Shown here one piece after another: positions 19,400-27,727 of a stretch of 64,000 nucleotides of DNA. The DNA comes from Streptomyces sp. NBC_00289 (GTDB lineage: Bacteria; Actinomycetota; Actinomycetes; Streptomycetales; Streptomycetaceae). The stretch lies in NCBI RefSeq assembly GCF_041435115.1, contig NZ_CP108046.1, positions 5,952,001-6,016,000 on the forward strand. The letters run 5' to 3'. The notes beneath the pieces are model-generated. The model saw only the letters and a list, made by a program, of their open reading frames with translations, made no database searches and was not told the origin of the DNA. Every line of letters begins with the position of its first letter. The stretch's first letter is position 1. The translations under genes and the position numbers were made by a program.

Positions 19400-20707
19400 A
19401 TGACCACGACGGGGGAAGACCACGCGACGGCCTTGGAAGGGCCGTGGTGGTGGGCCAGGTGGCGCAGTGCGGCTCTCGATGTGAGCCTGGCGTTCGTTTC
19501 CGCGCTCGAATGCGCGCTGGAGGGGATTCCGTTCGCGCAGGACGCGGGGGTCCCGCCCGCCGCGGGGATCGTGTTCGGGCTGTTGGCCGGCTCCGTGCTG
19601 GTGGTGCGGCGCAAGTGGCCGATCGCCGTCGTGCTGGTGTCGATCGCGATCACGCCCGCCCAGATGGGCTTCCTGATGGGCATCGTCGGGCTCTACACGC
19701 TGGCCGCGTCGGAGCTGCCCCGCCGGATCATCGCCTCGCTGGCCGGGATGTCGCTGGTGGGGACGTTGATCGTGACGTTCGTCCGGGTGCGGCAGGACAT
19801 GGCGCGAGGGGATCTGACCCTCGGGGACTGGTTCGTGCCGTTCGCCGCGATCGCGACCTCGCTCGGGCTGACCGCGCCGCCACTGCTGCTGGGGCTGTAC
19901 GTGGGGGCCAGGCGGCGGCTGATGGAGAGCCTGCGCGAGCGGGCGGACGATCTCGAGCGGGAGCTGCAGCTGCTCGCCGAGCGCGCGGAGGAACGGGCGG
20001 AGTGGGCGCGTAACGAGGAGCGGACCCGGATCGCGCGGGAGATGCACGACGTCGTGGCGCACCGGGTGAGCCTGATGGTCGTGCACGCGGCCGCTCTGCA
20101 GGTGGTCGCGCGCAAGGACCCGGACAAGGCGGTGCGCAACGCCGTACTGGTCGGGGACATGGGGCGGCAGGCGCTGACCGAACTGCGCGAGATGCTCGGG
20201 GTGCTGCGCAGCGGGGACGGGCTGGACCGGCGCGAGCGGGCGGCCGTGCCGCTGGCGGCGGTGGGCGCGGTCGCGGCGGCCGCCGCCTCCCGGATGGCCG
20301 ACGACGCGGAGGGGCCGTGTCTGTCGGAACTGGACGAGCTGATCGGGCAGTCGGCCGCGGCGGGGATGGTCGTCGACCTGTCGGTGGAGGGCGACGAGCG
20401 GGTGTACGCGGCGGAGATCGAGCAGACCGCGTTCCGTGTGGTGCAGGAGGCGTTGACCAACGTCCACAAGCACGCGGCGGGTGCGAAGACGCATGTGCGG
20501 CTGGCGCACCGGATCTCGGAGATCGCGATGCAGGTGGAGAACGAGCCGCCGCCGGAGATGTCCTCGGCCTCCGCGGCTCGGCTGCCGTCCGGCGGCAACG
20601 GTCTGCTCGGGATGAAGGAGCGGGTCGTCGCGCTGGGCGGCGTTTTCGTGTCGGGGCCGACGGACGCGGGGGGTTTCCGGGTGTCGGCGGTGATTCCGGC
20701 GTCGTAG
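19400..20707 (+). CDS. sensor histidine kinase (HisKA_3 / NarL-partner type), orphan
   Basis: A 435-residue membrane kinase. About five hydrophobic segments occupy residues 20-170, followed by a coiled linker and the dimerisation/phospho-acceptor motif ERTRIAREMHDVVAHR with His216. The N box is QEALTNVHKHA and a G-box-like GGNGLLGMKERV follows. Insertion of about 40 residues lies between the two. Kinases of this type pair with LuxR/NarL regulators, but none is adjacent. ATG at 19400 has ctggag upstream. Confidence 0.92.
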   Translation: MTTTGEDHATALEGPWWWARWRSAALDVSLAFVSALECALEGIPFAQDAGVPPAAGIVFGLLAGSVLVVRRKWPIAVVLVSIAITPAQMGFLMGIVGLYTLAASELPRRIIASLAGMSLVGTLIVTFVRVRQDMARGDLTLGDWFVPFAAIATSLGLTAPPLLLGLYVGARRRLMESLRERADDLERELQLLAERAEERAEWARNEERTRIAREMHDVVAHRVSLMVVHAAALQVVARKDPDKAVRNAVLVGDMGRQALTELREMLGVLRSGDGLDRRERAAVPLAAVGAVAAAAASRMADDAEGPCLSELDELIGQSAAAGMVVDLSVEGDERVYAAEIEQTAFRVVQEALTNVHKHAAGAKTHVRLAHRISEIAMQVENEPPPEMSSASAARLPSGGNGLLGMKERVVALGGVFVSGPTDAGGFRVSAVIPAS

Positions 20708-20740
20708 GCGCCGCGGGGTGCTGGGTGCGGGGCCGCCGCT

Positions 20741-20900
20741 GGCTGCTGGGTGCGTGGCGTGTGGCGCATTGGGGGTGCGCGTGGCGCGTCACGTGTGGCG
20801 CTTCGGGGTGCGGGGCCGCTGGCTGCTGGGTGCGTGGCGTGTGGCGCATTGACGGTGCGCGTGGCGCGTGACGTGTGGCGCTTTGGGCGGGAGTGGGGGC
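20741..20900. repeat. 80-bp tandem duplication in an intergenic region
   Basis: The 80 bases from 20741 (ggctgctgggtgcgtggcgt...) recur at 20821 with few changes through the first 70 positions. Shorter variants of ctgggtgcg and gtggcg surround it. The whole gap 20708-20971 is GTGGCG-rich, low-complexity DNA between the kinase gene and the convergent SUKH-3 gene. No promoter or gene is evident here. Confidence 0.8.
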
Positions 20901-20971
20901 CGGGCGTCCGGGGCTGTCGGGTGCTCGGCGCCAGGGGCGGTGGGCGGGTGTCGGTGGGAGGCTGCGGGAGG

Positions 20972-21466
20972 TCAGCCGGCGGTGAGCCGTACGGGTTCGG
21001 TGCCTGCGACGAGTCCGGCGAGGGCCTGGTCGATGTCGGGGCCGATGTACCAGTCGCCGGTGTGGTCCAGGGCGTAGACGCGGCCGTCGCTGTCCATGGC
21101 GAGGAGGGCCTCCGTCTCGGTCTCGGTGCCCAGGGGGCAGATCTCGGTGTCGAGGGCGCGGCCGAGGTCGCCGAGGGTGCGGGCCATGTGCAGGCCGTAC
21201 AGCGGGTCGAGGTGGAGGGCCGCGGGGGCGACCTGGCGGCCGGGGCCGGTGGGCGTGACGTGGAGGCCGCCGAACTCGGCCCAGGCCTCGACGGCCGCGG
21301 GGAAGACGGCGTGCCGGTGTCCGGCGGGTGAGGTGTGCTCGCGCAGGGCGTCGGCCCAGATCTCGGCCTGCTTTATGTCCCAGCGTCCGGGCTGCCAGCC
21401 GGCGGCGCGCAGGGCGGCGTCGACGGGTACGGGAAAGCGTGTGGTGGAGGTGCGGTCGGTGTGCAT
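20972..21466 (-). CDS. SUKH-3 domain protein (immunity-like)
   Basis: A 164-residue protein. The segments AALRAAGWQPGR, VFPAAVEAWAEFGGL and the C-terminal ALLAMDSDGRVYALDHTGDWYIGPDIDQALAGL match the SUKH-3 pattern (start of domain after a WxPGR-like motif, then G-x-VY-x-x-DHTGDW). SUKH proteins are known mainly as immunity proteins against nucleic-acid-targeting toxins. It is followed downstream in the same direction by nothing obvious and preceded by a YwqJ-like deaminase gene 119 bases away, a plausible toxin partner. Confidence 0.8.
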   Translation of the reverse strand: MHTDRTSTTRFPVPVDAALRAAGWQPGRWDIKQAEIWADALREHTSPAGHRHAVFPAAVEAWAEFGGLHVTPTGPGRQVAPAALHLDPLYGLHMARTLGDLGRALDTEICPLGTETETEALLAMDSDGRVYALDHTGDWYIGPDIDQALAGLVAGTEPVRLTAG

Positions 21467-21585
21467 CTGCCCTTCGTCCGTCGAGATCGTGCGGGTCGCG
21501 GTCCGGCGCCGGGGCGTCGTCGCGCGTCTTGCGTGCTGCGTCCTGCGTCCTGCGTTGTGCGGGAAGGCCCGCCCGGGGTCAGCCG

Positions 21586-22113
21586 TCAGTCGTCAGCCGC
21601 TGTCGGGTCGACGATGCGGACGCCGAAGTGGGCGCTGAGGGCGGTGCAGGCGCGGCAGGGCGCGGCGAAACCGCCGTGGAGCGGGTCGCCGTCCTCCCGG
21701 ATGCGGCGGGTGGTGAGTTTGGCCTGCTTGAGGGCCTTGCGGGCCTCGCCGTTGGTCATCGGTCTGCGGGCGGCGCGTCTGCTGCGTTCGGCGTCGGCGG
21801 CGGCGATGTGGCGGGAGATCAGGATGGTCTCGGCGCAGCGGCCGGTGAAGCGGTCGCGCTGGGCGCTGCCGAGGCTGTCCAGGAAGTCCTGGACGAGGTG
21901 GTGCAGGGCGGGCGTCTGATCGCCGCGCGCGGCGGTGCCGGTGAGGGTGGCGCCGCGGACGGACAGGGCGGCGGCGACGGTGGGGAGTATGCCGTCGCGG
22001 CGGTGGCGGAGTACGGGGGCGTGCGCGATCTCGGTGCTGCTCCAGCCGACCCGGGGGTCGCCGGAGGCACCAGGCGGCGGCCCCGTCTGTGGTCCTGCTT
22101 CTGTCGTGTTCAT
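21586..22113 (-). CDS. YwqJ-like nucleic-acid deaminase
   Basis: A 175-residue protein with a cytidine-deaminase-fold zinc site: Cys93-Ala-Glu95 (RCAETILIS) replaces the usual HAE, and Cys153-x2-Cys156 (APCRACTALSAHFGV) supplies the other ligands. This combination is the hallmark of YwqJ-type deaminases, which occur as toxin tips in polymorphic toxins. The N-terminal 85 residues have no signal peptide, so any export would need a non-Sec route, or the protein acts inside the cell. ATG at 22113 sits nine bases after GGAGGGG; ATG at 22122 is an alternative. Upstream of the SUKH-3 gene. Confidence 0.8.
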   Translation of the reverse strand: MNTTEAGPQTGPPPGASGDPRVGWSSTEIAHAPVLRHRRDGILPTVAAALSVRGATLTGTAARGDQTPALHHLVQDFLDSLGSAQRDRFTGRCAETILISRHIAAADAERSRRAARRPMTNGEARKALKQAKLTTRRIREDGDPLHGGFAAPCRACTALSAHFGVRIVDPTAADD

Positions 22114-22122
22114 GATCTTCAT

Positions 22123-22463
22123 CCCCTCCCGGGCGTCCCCCCGGTCGACACAGAGTGCCAAATGGCGTGGCTGGTGCGGAAGCTGGGGCGATGCGACACG
22201 CCCGGGTTTGGGCGGGCTGTCACGAGGGGGTGACGGCTGGTCACGGAAGCGGACGGGTGCTGACCGGTGCCCGGTGACCGGTGTCGTCGTACCGCATAGG
22301 CTGTCGGCACCGCGATCCGAGGGATCCACGCGGTCGGCGCGGTCAACGCGTGGGTGACAGACGGTCGAGACGGAAGTCGAGACGGACGAGACAGTCGATA
22401 CGGGGCGTAGTGGCCGGATGGGGTCACTACGGGTCGTACAGAGTGCCGCAGGGGGCAACCGCC
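22123..22463. promoter_or_regulatory. divergent control region of the deaminase/WHH cluster
   Basis: This 340-base gap separates the two arms of the cluster. It holds a 12-base-period direct repeat gtcgagacgga (22364-22374 and 22376-22386) and an inverted repeat gtagtg/cactac (22407-22412 and 22425-22430) 52-34 bases before the WHH gene. No convincing small gene was found. Confidence 0.4.
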
Positions 22464-23516
22464 ATGACGACAGGTCGGCTCGGGCTGGGGGCACCTCCCG
22501 GCAGCCAGGCCGGGGGACAAGCCGCGCCGCCGAACGCGGCCTACGCCGGGCAGGTCGTGCACTTCCCGGACCCGGTCCGGGCGGCCCGCCACCCCAGAGG
22601 GGTACGGGTGGACGAGTACGGCTACCCCGACTTCTCGCCCTACGCGCGTGCGGTCGCGGAGATCGCCGAGCCGCCGGAGGGCTTCGGCGTCGACGAGTTG
22701 CGGCTCACCGACTACGTGTCGGCGAACGCGGCGCTGGCGGCGAGCGGACACGAGTTGTGGGACACGGTTCCCGCGGTGGCGACCCCGCACGGCTGGACCT
22801 GGCACCACGCGGTGGGCGGTCGTCGGCTGGAGCTGGTCCCGGTCGAGGTGAAGGCGCTGCTGCGGCACCACGGCGGGGTGGCGACGTCCGGCGTCGACCA
22901 GGACAAGCGGGGTACGCGGCCGTTGCAGGAGACGCGGCCCGCGCACTTTGCGCTGCCCAAGTCCGGTGTGGCGGTGACCGAGTCGCAGGTGCAGGGCGTC
23001 GAGGAGGACCTCGGCTACCGGCTGCCGGGCGCGTACCGGTCGTTCCTGAAGGTGGCGGGCGGGTGCGCGCCGGTGGGTACGGCGCTGGACGCCGAGCTGG
23101 GGCTGCTGATCGACCAGCCGTTCTTCACGGTGCGGGACGAGGCCGCGGTCAACGACCTGGTGTACGTCAACAAGTGCCTGCGCGACCATCTGACCAAGGA
23201 CTACCTGGGCGTCGGCTTCGTCCAGGGCGGGCTGCTGGCGGTGAAGGTGAAGGGCGAGCGGGTCGGTTCGGTGTGGTTCTGCGCGTACGACGACGCCCGG
23301 GACGTCGATCCCGCCTGGGCGCCCGCGGAACGCGTGGAGCGGCTGCTGCTGCCCTGCGGTGAGGACTTCGACGTGTTCCTGGCGCGGCTGGCGGGCTCTC
23401 CGCCGGAGTTGGAGACGGTGGCGAACCTGATGGTGGACGGCGGGTTCGCGCACCCGGTGCCCGTGTCGCCGGAGTCGGCGTCTTCGGTGTCCTCGGCGTC
23501 TTCGGTGGGGGAGTGA
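22464..23516 (+). CDS. WHH-type HNH nuclease domain fused to a SUKH-1 (SMI1/KNR4) domain
   Basis: A 350-residue protein. Residues 44-140 carry PRGVRVDEYGYPDFSPY, then GHELWD and the WHH nuclease core W113-H114-H115 with LELVPVEVKALLRHHGG (His135, His136). From about 170 a SUKH-1 domain follows (VQGVEEDLGYRLPGAYRSFL, NDLVYVNKCLRD). WHH domains are HNH/EndoVII nucleases found as toxins and SUKH-1 proteins are their immunities; here both lie in one chain. ATG at 22464 follows a G-rich ribosome site; an upstream start at 22281 adds basic low-complexity sequence. Its stop overlaps the next gene's possible GTG start. Confidence 0.82.
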   Translation: MTTGRLGLGAPPGSQAGGQAAPPNAAYAGQVVHFPDPVRAARHPRGVRVDEYGYPDFSPYARAVAEIAEPPEGFGVDELRLTDYVSANAALAASGHELWDTVPAVATPHGWTWHHAVGGRRLELVPVEVKALLRHHGGVATSGVDQDKRGTRPLQETRPAHFALPKSGVAVTESQVQGVEEDLGYRLPGAYRSFLKVAGGCAPVGTALDAELGLLIDQPFFTVRDEAAVNDLVYVNKCLRDHLTKDYLGVGFVQGGLLAVKVKGERVGSVWFCAYDDARDVDPAWAPAERVERLLLPCGEDFDVFLARLAGSPPELETVANLMVDGGFAHPVPVSPESASSVSSASSVGE

Positions 23517-23524
23517 GCTCGACG

Positions 23525-26509
23525 ATGGTGACCTTCGCGCAGGCGCAGGAGCGCGCCGAGGAATGGATCAACGGGGATGTGCCCTCGTACCAGCATCGCG
23601 AGGTGCGGGTGCGGGAGTTCGGCCTCGGCTTCGTGGTCTGGGCCGAGGACCGGGCGGAGGGGCCGCGGTCGGACGGGGGTGCGCAGCGGCTGGTGCTCGC
23701 CCGCGACAGCGGCGAGGCGACGCTGTGGCCCGCGCTGCCGGTGGGCGAGGTGATTCGCCGGTACGAGGAGGAGTACGGCCGCCCGGACCCCGCGGACGAG
23801 CCGGCGCCGGCGTCTTCGGCCCGGGTCGATCTGAACCAGACGTCGTTCCTGCTGAGTCCGCCGGAGTGGCTGCAGGAGGCGGCGGACAAGCTGGGCATTC
23901 CGGACCGGCGGGGTGACGGGCCGGGTGCCTCCCCCGCCGGGGACTCGCTGCCGCAGACGCAGGCGGGCGTGCCCGCCGCGGCCGCCGGGTCCGGTGCGCC
24001 TTCCGGGGCCGCTCCCTGGGCCGGGACCGACACCAACGGCGACGCCGGCGAGGACCGCTCCGTACCGCTGCCCGCGACCGTGTTCGCGCCGCCGCTGAGC
24101 GGTGACGACGAGACCCCGCCGCCCGCGGGCCTGGCCGACGCCAAGACGGCCCTGATCTCGGGCGGCAGCCAACTTCCCCCGACCGCGGTCGCTCCGGCAT
24201 TCGACCCGAACGCGCCGGCGGCGCCGAACGCGCCGGCGGCGCAGGGGCCGGGCGCCGGCCAGGGGCACGGACCCGGAGGCCGGCAAGGTCCCGGTGGCCC
24301 TGGGGTGGCTGGGGCCTCGGGGGCGCCAGGTGCTCCGGGTGCACCGGGTGTTCCGGGTGCCCCGGGTGCGCCGGGCGGCGGTCCGTTGCCGTCCTCGCCT
24401 CCGGCCGGGGCGTCCTCGTACGGCTATCCGCAGGGGGTCGGCGCGGCCGCCGCTCCGGGTGCCCCGTTCCCGGGTGGACCGCAGGGCGCGCCCTCTCCGT
24501 CGAGTGTGTCGTCGTACGGCTATCCGCAGGGCTCGGGTGCGTCCTCACCTCCGCCGCCTCCGGGTTATCCGCAGGGCTCGGGTGCGGGTTCGCCTCCGCC
24601 GTCTCCGGGGCAGGCCGGTGCGCAGGGTGCGCCGTCTCCGTCGTCGTACGGCTATCCGCAGGGTCCGAACGCGTCTTCGCCTCCGCCGCCTCCGGGGGGC
24701 CCGCGGGGGCCGGTTGCGTCCTCGCTTCCTTCGCCGCCTCCGGGCGGTCCGCAGGGATCGGGTGCGTCCTCGCTTCCGGGCGGTCCCGGTGCGCCGGGGC
24801 GGTCGCTTTCGCCGGACGCCGGGGACATCGCCGACGCCGCGACGAGCAAGGCGGCGCCTCAGCCGCGCCGGGCGCGTGGCGCGGGCGCCGTTCCGCCTCC
24901 GCCGGGTGCTCCGGGAGCCCCTGGCGCGCGGCCGGGCAACGTCCCTCCGCCGGCCGGACCCGGTGCGCCGGGCGCACCGGCCGGTGGCTACGTGCCCACC
25001 CAGCTCGTGTCGGCGCTCGGTCCCGACGGTCCTGCGACACCGGCCGGCCCCGCGGGTGCCCCGGCGCCGGACGCGCCCCGCGCCCCCGGTGCGCCGAACC
25101 CGCCCGGCGGTACGCCGTCGGGTGAGGTGGATCACGCCGCCACCGTGTTCGCCGACCCCGGTCGCACGGGTGCGCCGCCTCCGCCGAGCGCTCCGGGTAT
25201 GCCTGGCGCGCCCCGCGCGCCGCAGTCTCCCGGCGCCCCGGGCACACCTCGGCCTCCCGGCCCGCAGGGCTCCGCGGGGGGCGCGCAGGGTGCCGTTCAC
25301 CACGCGGAGACCGTGCTGGCCGCGCCCCCGGTGGTCGGCCCCGGCGCTCCCCCGCCGCCGCACGCTCCGGGTGCTCCGGGTGCTCCGGGCGGCTCTCAGC
25401 CGATGGCGCCCGGCGCCGGCGCGATGCCGCCGCCCGGTGTCGTGCCGCCGGGTGCGATGCCGCCGCCCGGTCAGCCGCTGCCGGGGCAGCCCGGGCCCGG
25501 GCAGCAGCCGCCCGCGTACGGGTACCCGCAGGGGCAGCCGACGGTCGGACCGGGATACCAGGCCGTGCTGCGCTTCCGCGCGCAGGACGGTTCCGAGCAG
25601 CAGCTGATCCGGCGTTCGGCGCCGGGGACGCCGCACCCGGAGTGGCAGATCTTCCACGAGCTGCGCGCGATGAACGTTCCGCCGAACCAGGTGCTCGAAC
25701 TGCACACGGAGCTGGAGTCGTGCGAGCTGCCCGGCGCGTACTGCGCGCGGATGATCCGGGAGCAGTGGCCGCAGGCGCGGCTCGCGAGCATCGCGCCGTA
25801 CGGAACGGACCACGCGAGCCGGCAGCAGGGCATGCGGCAACTGTTGGCGCACCAGGGCGAGTTGCACCAGGTGGCCGACGGTCCCGCACGCTCCGCCCCG
25901 GTGCGTGCGCCGTTGCCGCAGGTGCAGTCGGCGCCGCCGATTCCGCCGGAGGGTGTCGCACAGGAGGTGGCGGGCGCGTTCGGGCCGGGGGTCTTCCGGT
26001 TCGAGCAGGCCGCCGTCTCCCGGCAGGGTGTGCCGCCGGTCGTGGCGCACTCGCTGGTGGTGGCGGGACTGCCGATGGACATGGGCCCGTTCTTCTGGGC
26101 GCAGGCCCAGCCGGGACGTCCGGTGCCCACGCTGGCGGAGCTGGCGCAGGAGCGCGGGGTGCAGCCGGCGCCGGACGCGGGCTCGTACCTCGTGATGGGC
26201 AGCGACTTCGGACGGGCGCTCTGCGTGCAGTACGGCACCGCGAACATCGTGGCCGTGCCCGTGGAGGCGGGGCCGGGCGGTGCTCCCGTACCGCCGCAGT
26301 TCGTGAACACGGGACTGCCCGAGTTCCAGCGCTGCCTCGCGCTGCTGGGCCGGATGTGGCGGCTGCGGTTCGGCCTGAACCAGGAACAGGCGGGCCGCTG
26401 GACCGTCGACTTCCAGGCGCAGCTCGTGTCCCTGGACCCGGCGGCGCTCGGTTCGCCGGAGAGCTGGTGGTCGGTGTTGCTGGAGCAGATGTGGGACGGA
26501 CTGCTGTGA
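23525..26509 (+). CDS. giant Imm35 / proline-rich / deaminase / SUKH-4 fusion
   Basis: A 994-residue mosaic. Residues 1-75 resemble the YrhB/Imm35 immunity fold (TFAQAQERAEEWINGDV ... RLVLARDSGEATLW ... VIRRYEEEYG). Residues about 130-680 are a Pro/Gly/Ala linker with recurring SYGYPQG and PGAPGAPG. Next is an XOO_2897-like deaminase signature: His704-Pro-Glu706 and C733-x6-C740 (HTELESCELPGAYCARMI). The C-terminal 190 residues fit SUKH-4 (YLVMGSDFGRALCVQYG ... FVNTGLPEFQRCLALL). ATG at 23525 follows ggggagtgag; a GTG at 23513 overlapping the preceding stop is an alternative. No signal peptide. Confidence 0.8.
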   Translation: MVTFAQAQERAEEWINGDVPSYQHREVRVREFGLGFVVWAEDRAEGPRSDGGAQRLVLARDSGEATLWPALPVGEVIRRYEEEYGRPDPADEPAPASSARVDLNQTSFLLSPPEWLQEAADKLGIPDRRGDGPGASPAGDSLPQTQAGVPAAAAGSGAPSGAAPWAGTDTNGDAGEDRSVPLPATVFAPPLSGDDETPPPAGLADAKTALISGGSQLPPTAVAPAFDPNAPAAPNAPAAQGPGAGQGHGPGGRQGPGGPGVAGASGAPGAPGAPGVPGAPGAPGGGPLPSSPPAGASSYGYPQGVGAAAAPGAPFPGGPQGAPSPSSVSSYGYPQGSGASSPPPPPGYPQGSGAGSPPPSPGQAGAQGAPSPSSYGYPQGPNASSPPPPPGGPRGPVASSLPSPPPGGPQGSGASSLPGGPGAPGRSLSPDAGDIADAATSKAAPQPRRARGAGAVPPPPGAPGAPGARPGNVPPPAGPGAPGAPAGGYVPTQLVSALGPDGPATPAGPAGAPAPDAPRAPGAPNPPGGTPSGEVDHAATVFADPGRTGAPPPPSAPGMPGAPRAPQSPGAPGTPRPPGPQGSAGGAQGAVHHAETVLAAPPVVGPGAPPPPHAPGAPGAPGGSQPMAPGAGAMPPPGVVPPGAMPPPGQPLPGQPGPGQQPPAYGYPQGQPTVGPGYQAVLRFRAQDGSEQQLIRRSAPGTPHPEWQIFHELRAMNVPPNQVLELHTELESCELPGAYCARMIREQWPQARLASIAPYGTDHASRQQGMRQLLAHQGELHQVADGPARSAPVRAPLPQVQSAPPIPPEGVAQEVAGAFGPGVFRFEQAAVSRQGVPPVVAHSLVVAGLPMDMGPFFWAQAQPGRPVPTLAELAQERGVQPAPDAGSYLVMGSDFGRALCVQYGTANIVAVPVEAGPGGAPVPPQFVNTGLPEFQRCLALLGRMWRLRFGLNQEQAGRWTVDFQAQLVSLDPAALGSPESWWSVLLEQMWDGLL

Positions 26510-26571
26510 GGTGACACGTCGTCGCCGGCACCGCGTGTGTGGGGCGACCGTGCCGTGACACGCGTGTCGCG

Positions 26572-26609
26572 AAGGGCCGGGCCCGGTCGTGAGATCGGGT
26601 CCGGCCCTT
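26572..26609 (+). terminator. intrinsic terminator after the deaminase-SUKH-4 fusion gene
   Basis: aagggccgggcccg (26572-26585) pairs with cgggtccggccctt (26596-26609) with one G-T wobble, loop of ten bases, followed by tttc. A short AT-rich patch at 26690-26705 then precedes the next gene and probably holds its promoter. Confidence 0.8.
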
Positions 26610-26733
26610 TCGCATGTCCTCGGCGCCCGTAACCTGCGCACGGAGTGTCGCGTTATGAACATTTCCGCTCGATACATCAGGATATGCGCGAAATCATTAT
26701 TTTCGCGTCCGTTCGGCGGAAAGGGATTCCAGG

Positions 26734-27624
26734 ATGAACAGCGCACCGGTCTCGACCCGCGACTTCGTGGCGGCACGGGGCCGCGGCTACCGTCCCGACC
26801 AGGTCGAGGCGTACGCCGCGGCGCTCTCCCGGAACCGTGACGCCGCGTGGGAGCGGGCGGCCCGTCTCACCGTCCTCGCCCGGCAGATGGAGGCCGAGGT
26901 GGTGGAGCTGCGGGAGACCGTGGCACGGCTGGCCCCGCAGACGTACGAGGCGCTCGGGGAACGCGCGCGGCAGCTCTTCGCGCTCGGGCAGGAGGAGGCC
27001 GCGGCCGTCCGGGACGGCGCCCGCGAGGAGGCGCGGCGGCTGGTGGGCGAGGCGCAGGCGCGCGCGGCCGAGGGGGAGCAGGACGCGCGGACGCACGCGG
27101 ACGCCGTCCTTGCCGAGGCCGACGACCGCGCGAGGCAGCGGCTGCTCGCGGCGCGCGCCGAGGCCGACGAGATCCGGATCGCGGCTCGACTCGAGGTGAA
27201 GGAGAGCCGCGGGGAGTCGCTGGCCGCGCTGCGCGAGGTACGGCAGCGCACCACGGCAATGCTGGCCGAGCAGGCCAAGGAGCACGCGGAGCGATGGGCC
27301 GAGGCCGAGCGGGAGGCCGAGGAGCGCGCGGCCGCGCTGGACGCACGGCACGCCGAACGGGTGGCGCGCGCGGAGGCGGGTCTGTCCGAGGCGAAGCAGG
27401 CGTTCGCCGAGGCGGAGGCCGCGGTGCGGCAACGGCAGGAGGACGCCCGGGAGCGGGCCGCGGAGGTGGTGGCCGAGGCGCGGGTGCGGGAGGAGCGGAT
27501 CGTGCGGGAGACCGAGCGGGTGCTGCGGGAGCACGGCGAGCGGTGGGACGACGTGCGCGCGCACATGGACAACGTACGGAACAGTCTGACGGCCCTGACG
27601 GGACGGGCGGCCTCACAGGAGTGA
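26734..27624 (+). CDS. long coiled-coil protein (DivIVA-like N-terminus)
   Basis: A 296-residue protein. The start VSTRDFVAARGRGYRPDQVEAYAAALS resembles the DivIVA-type lipid-binding N-terminus (FxxxxRGY-x3-QVDAF). The rest is a nearly unbroken Ala/Glu/Arg-rich coiled coil to residue 285. Streptomyces proteins of this kind are often annotated as cellulose-binding or polar cytoskeletal (Scy/FilP-like) proteins. It might help organise the tip or cell envelope; its position after the toxin-like cluster could be coincidental, since a terminator separates them. Confidence 0.8.
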   Translation: MNSAPVSTRDFVAARGRGYRPDQVEAYAAALSRNRDAAWERAARLTVLARQMEAEVVELRETVARLAPQTYEALGERARQLFALGQEEAAAVRDGAREEARRLVGEAQARAAEGEQDARTHADAVLAEADDRARQRLLAARAEADEIRIAARLEVKESRGESLAALREVRQRTTAMLAEQAKEHAERWAEAEREAEERAAALDARHAERVARAEAGLSEAKQAFAEAEAAVRQRQEDARERAAEVVAEARVREERIVRETERVLREHGERWDDVRAHMDNVRNSLTALTGRAASQE

Positions 27625-27635
27625 GCCGCCCGTCC
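27601..27635. terminator. terminator overlapping the end of the coiled-coil gene
   Basis: ggacgggcggcctcac (27601-27616) and gtgagccgcccgtcc (27621-27635) form a long stem with one bulged base around a four-base loop; the coiled-coil stop codon lies inside. It can work in both directions and also lies beyond the convergent permease gene. Confidence 0.7.
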
Positions 27636-27727
27636 GTGTGACCCGGCACCGAGCGCGAGCCCGGCACCTCTTCACCGCCCTCGCGGACGGTCGTGGCCCC
27701 CGGGGCCGTCACCTCACGCGCCGCCCG

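Noticed and set aside
20750..21331. Plus-strand open frame across the 80-bp repeats
   Set aside because: Its product is Gly/Val/Arg low-complexity from the repeats and then runs antisense to the SUKH-3 gene.
23568..26776. Very long open frames on the minus strand opposite the Pro-rich gene (over 1000 and 700 codons)
   Set aside because: They are Arg/Pro/Ala mirror images of the Gly/Pro codon-biased plus-strand gene, lack ribosome sites and show no domain; the plus-strand gene has recognisable domains at both ends.
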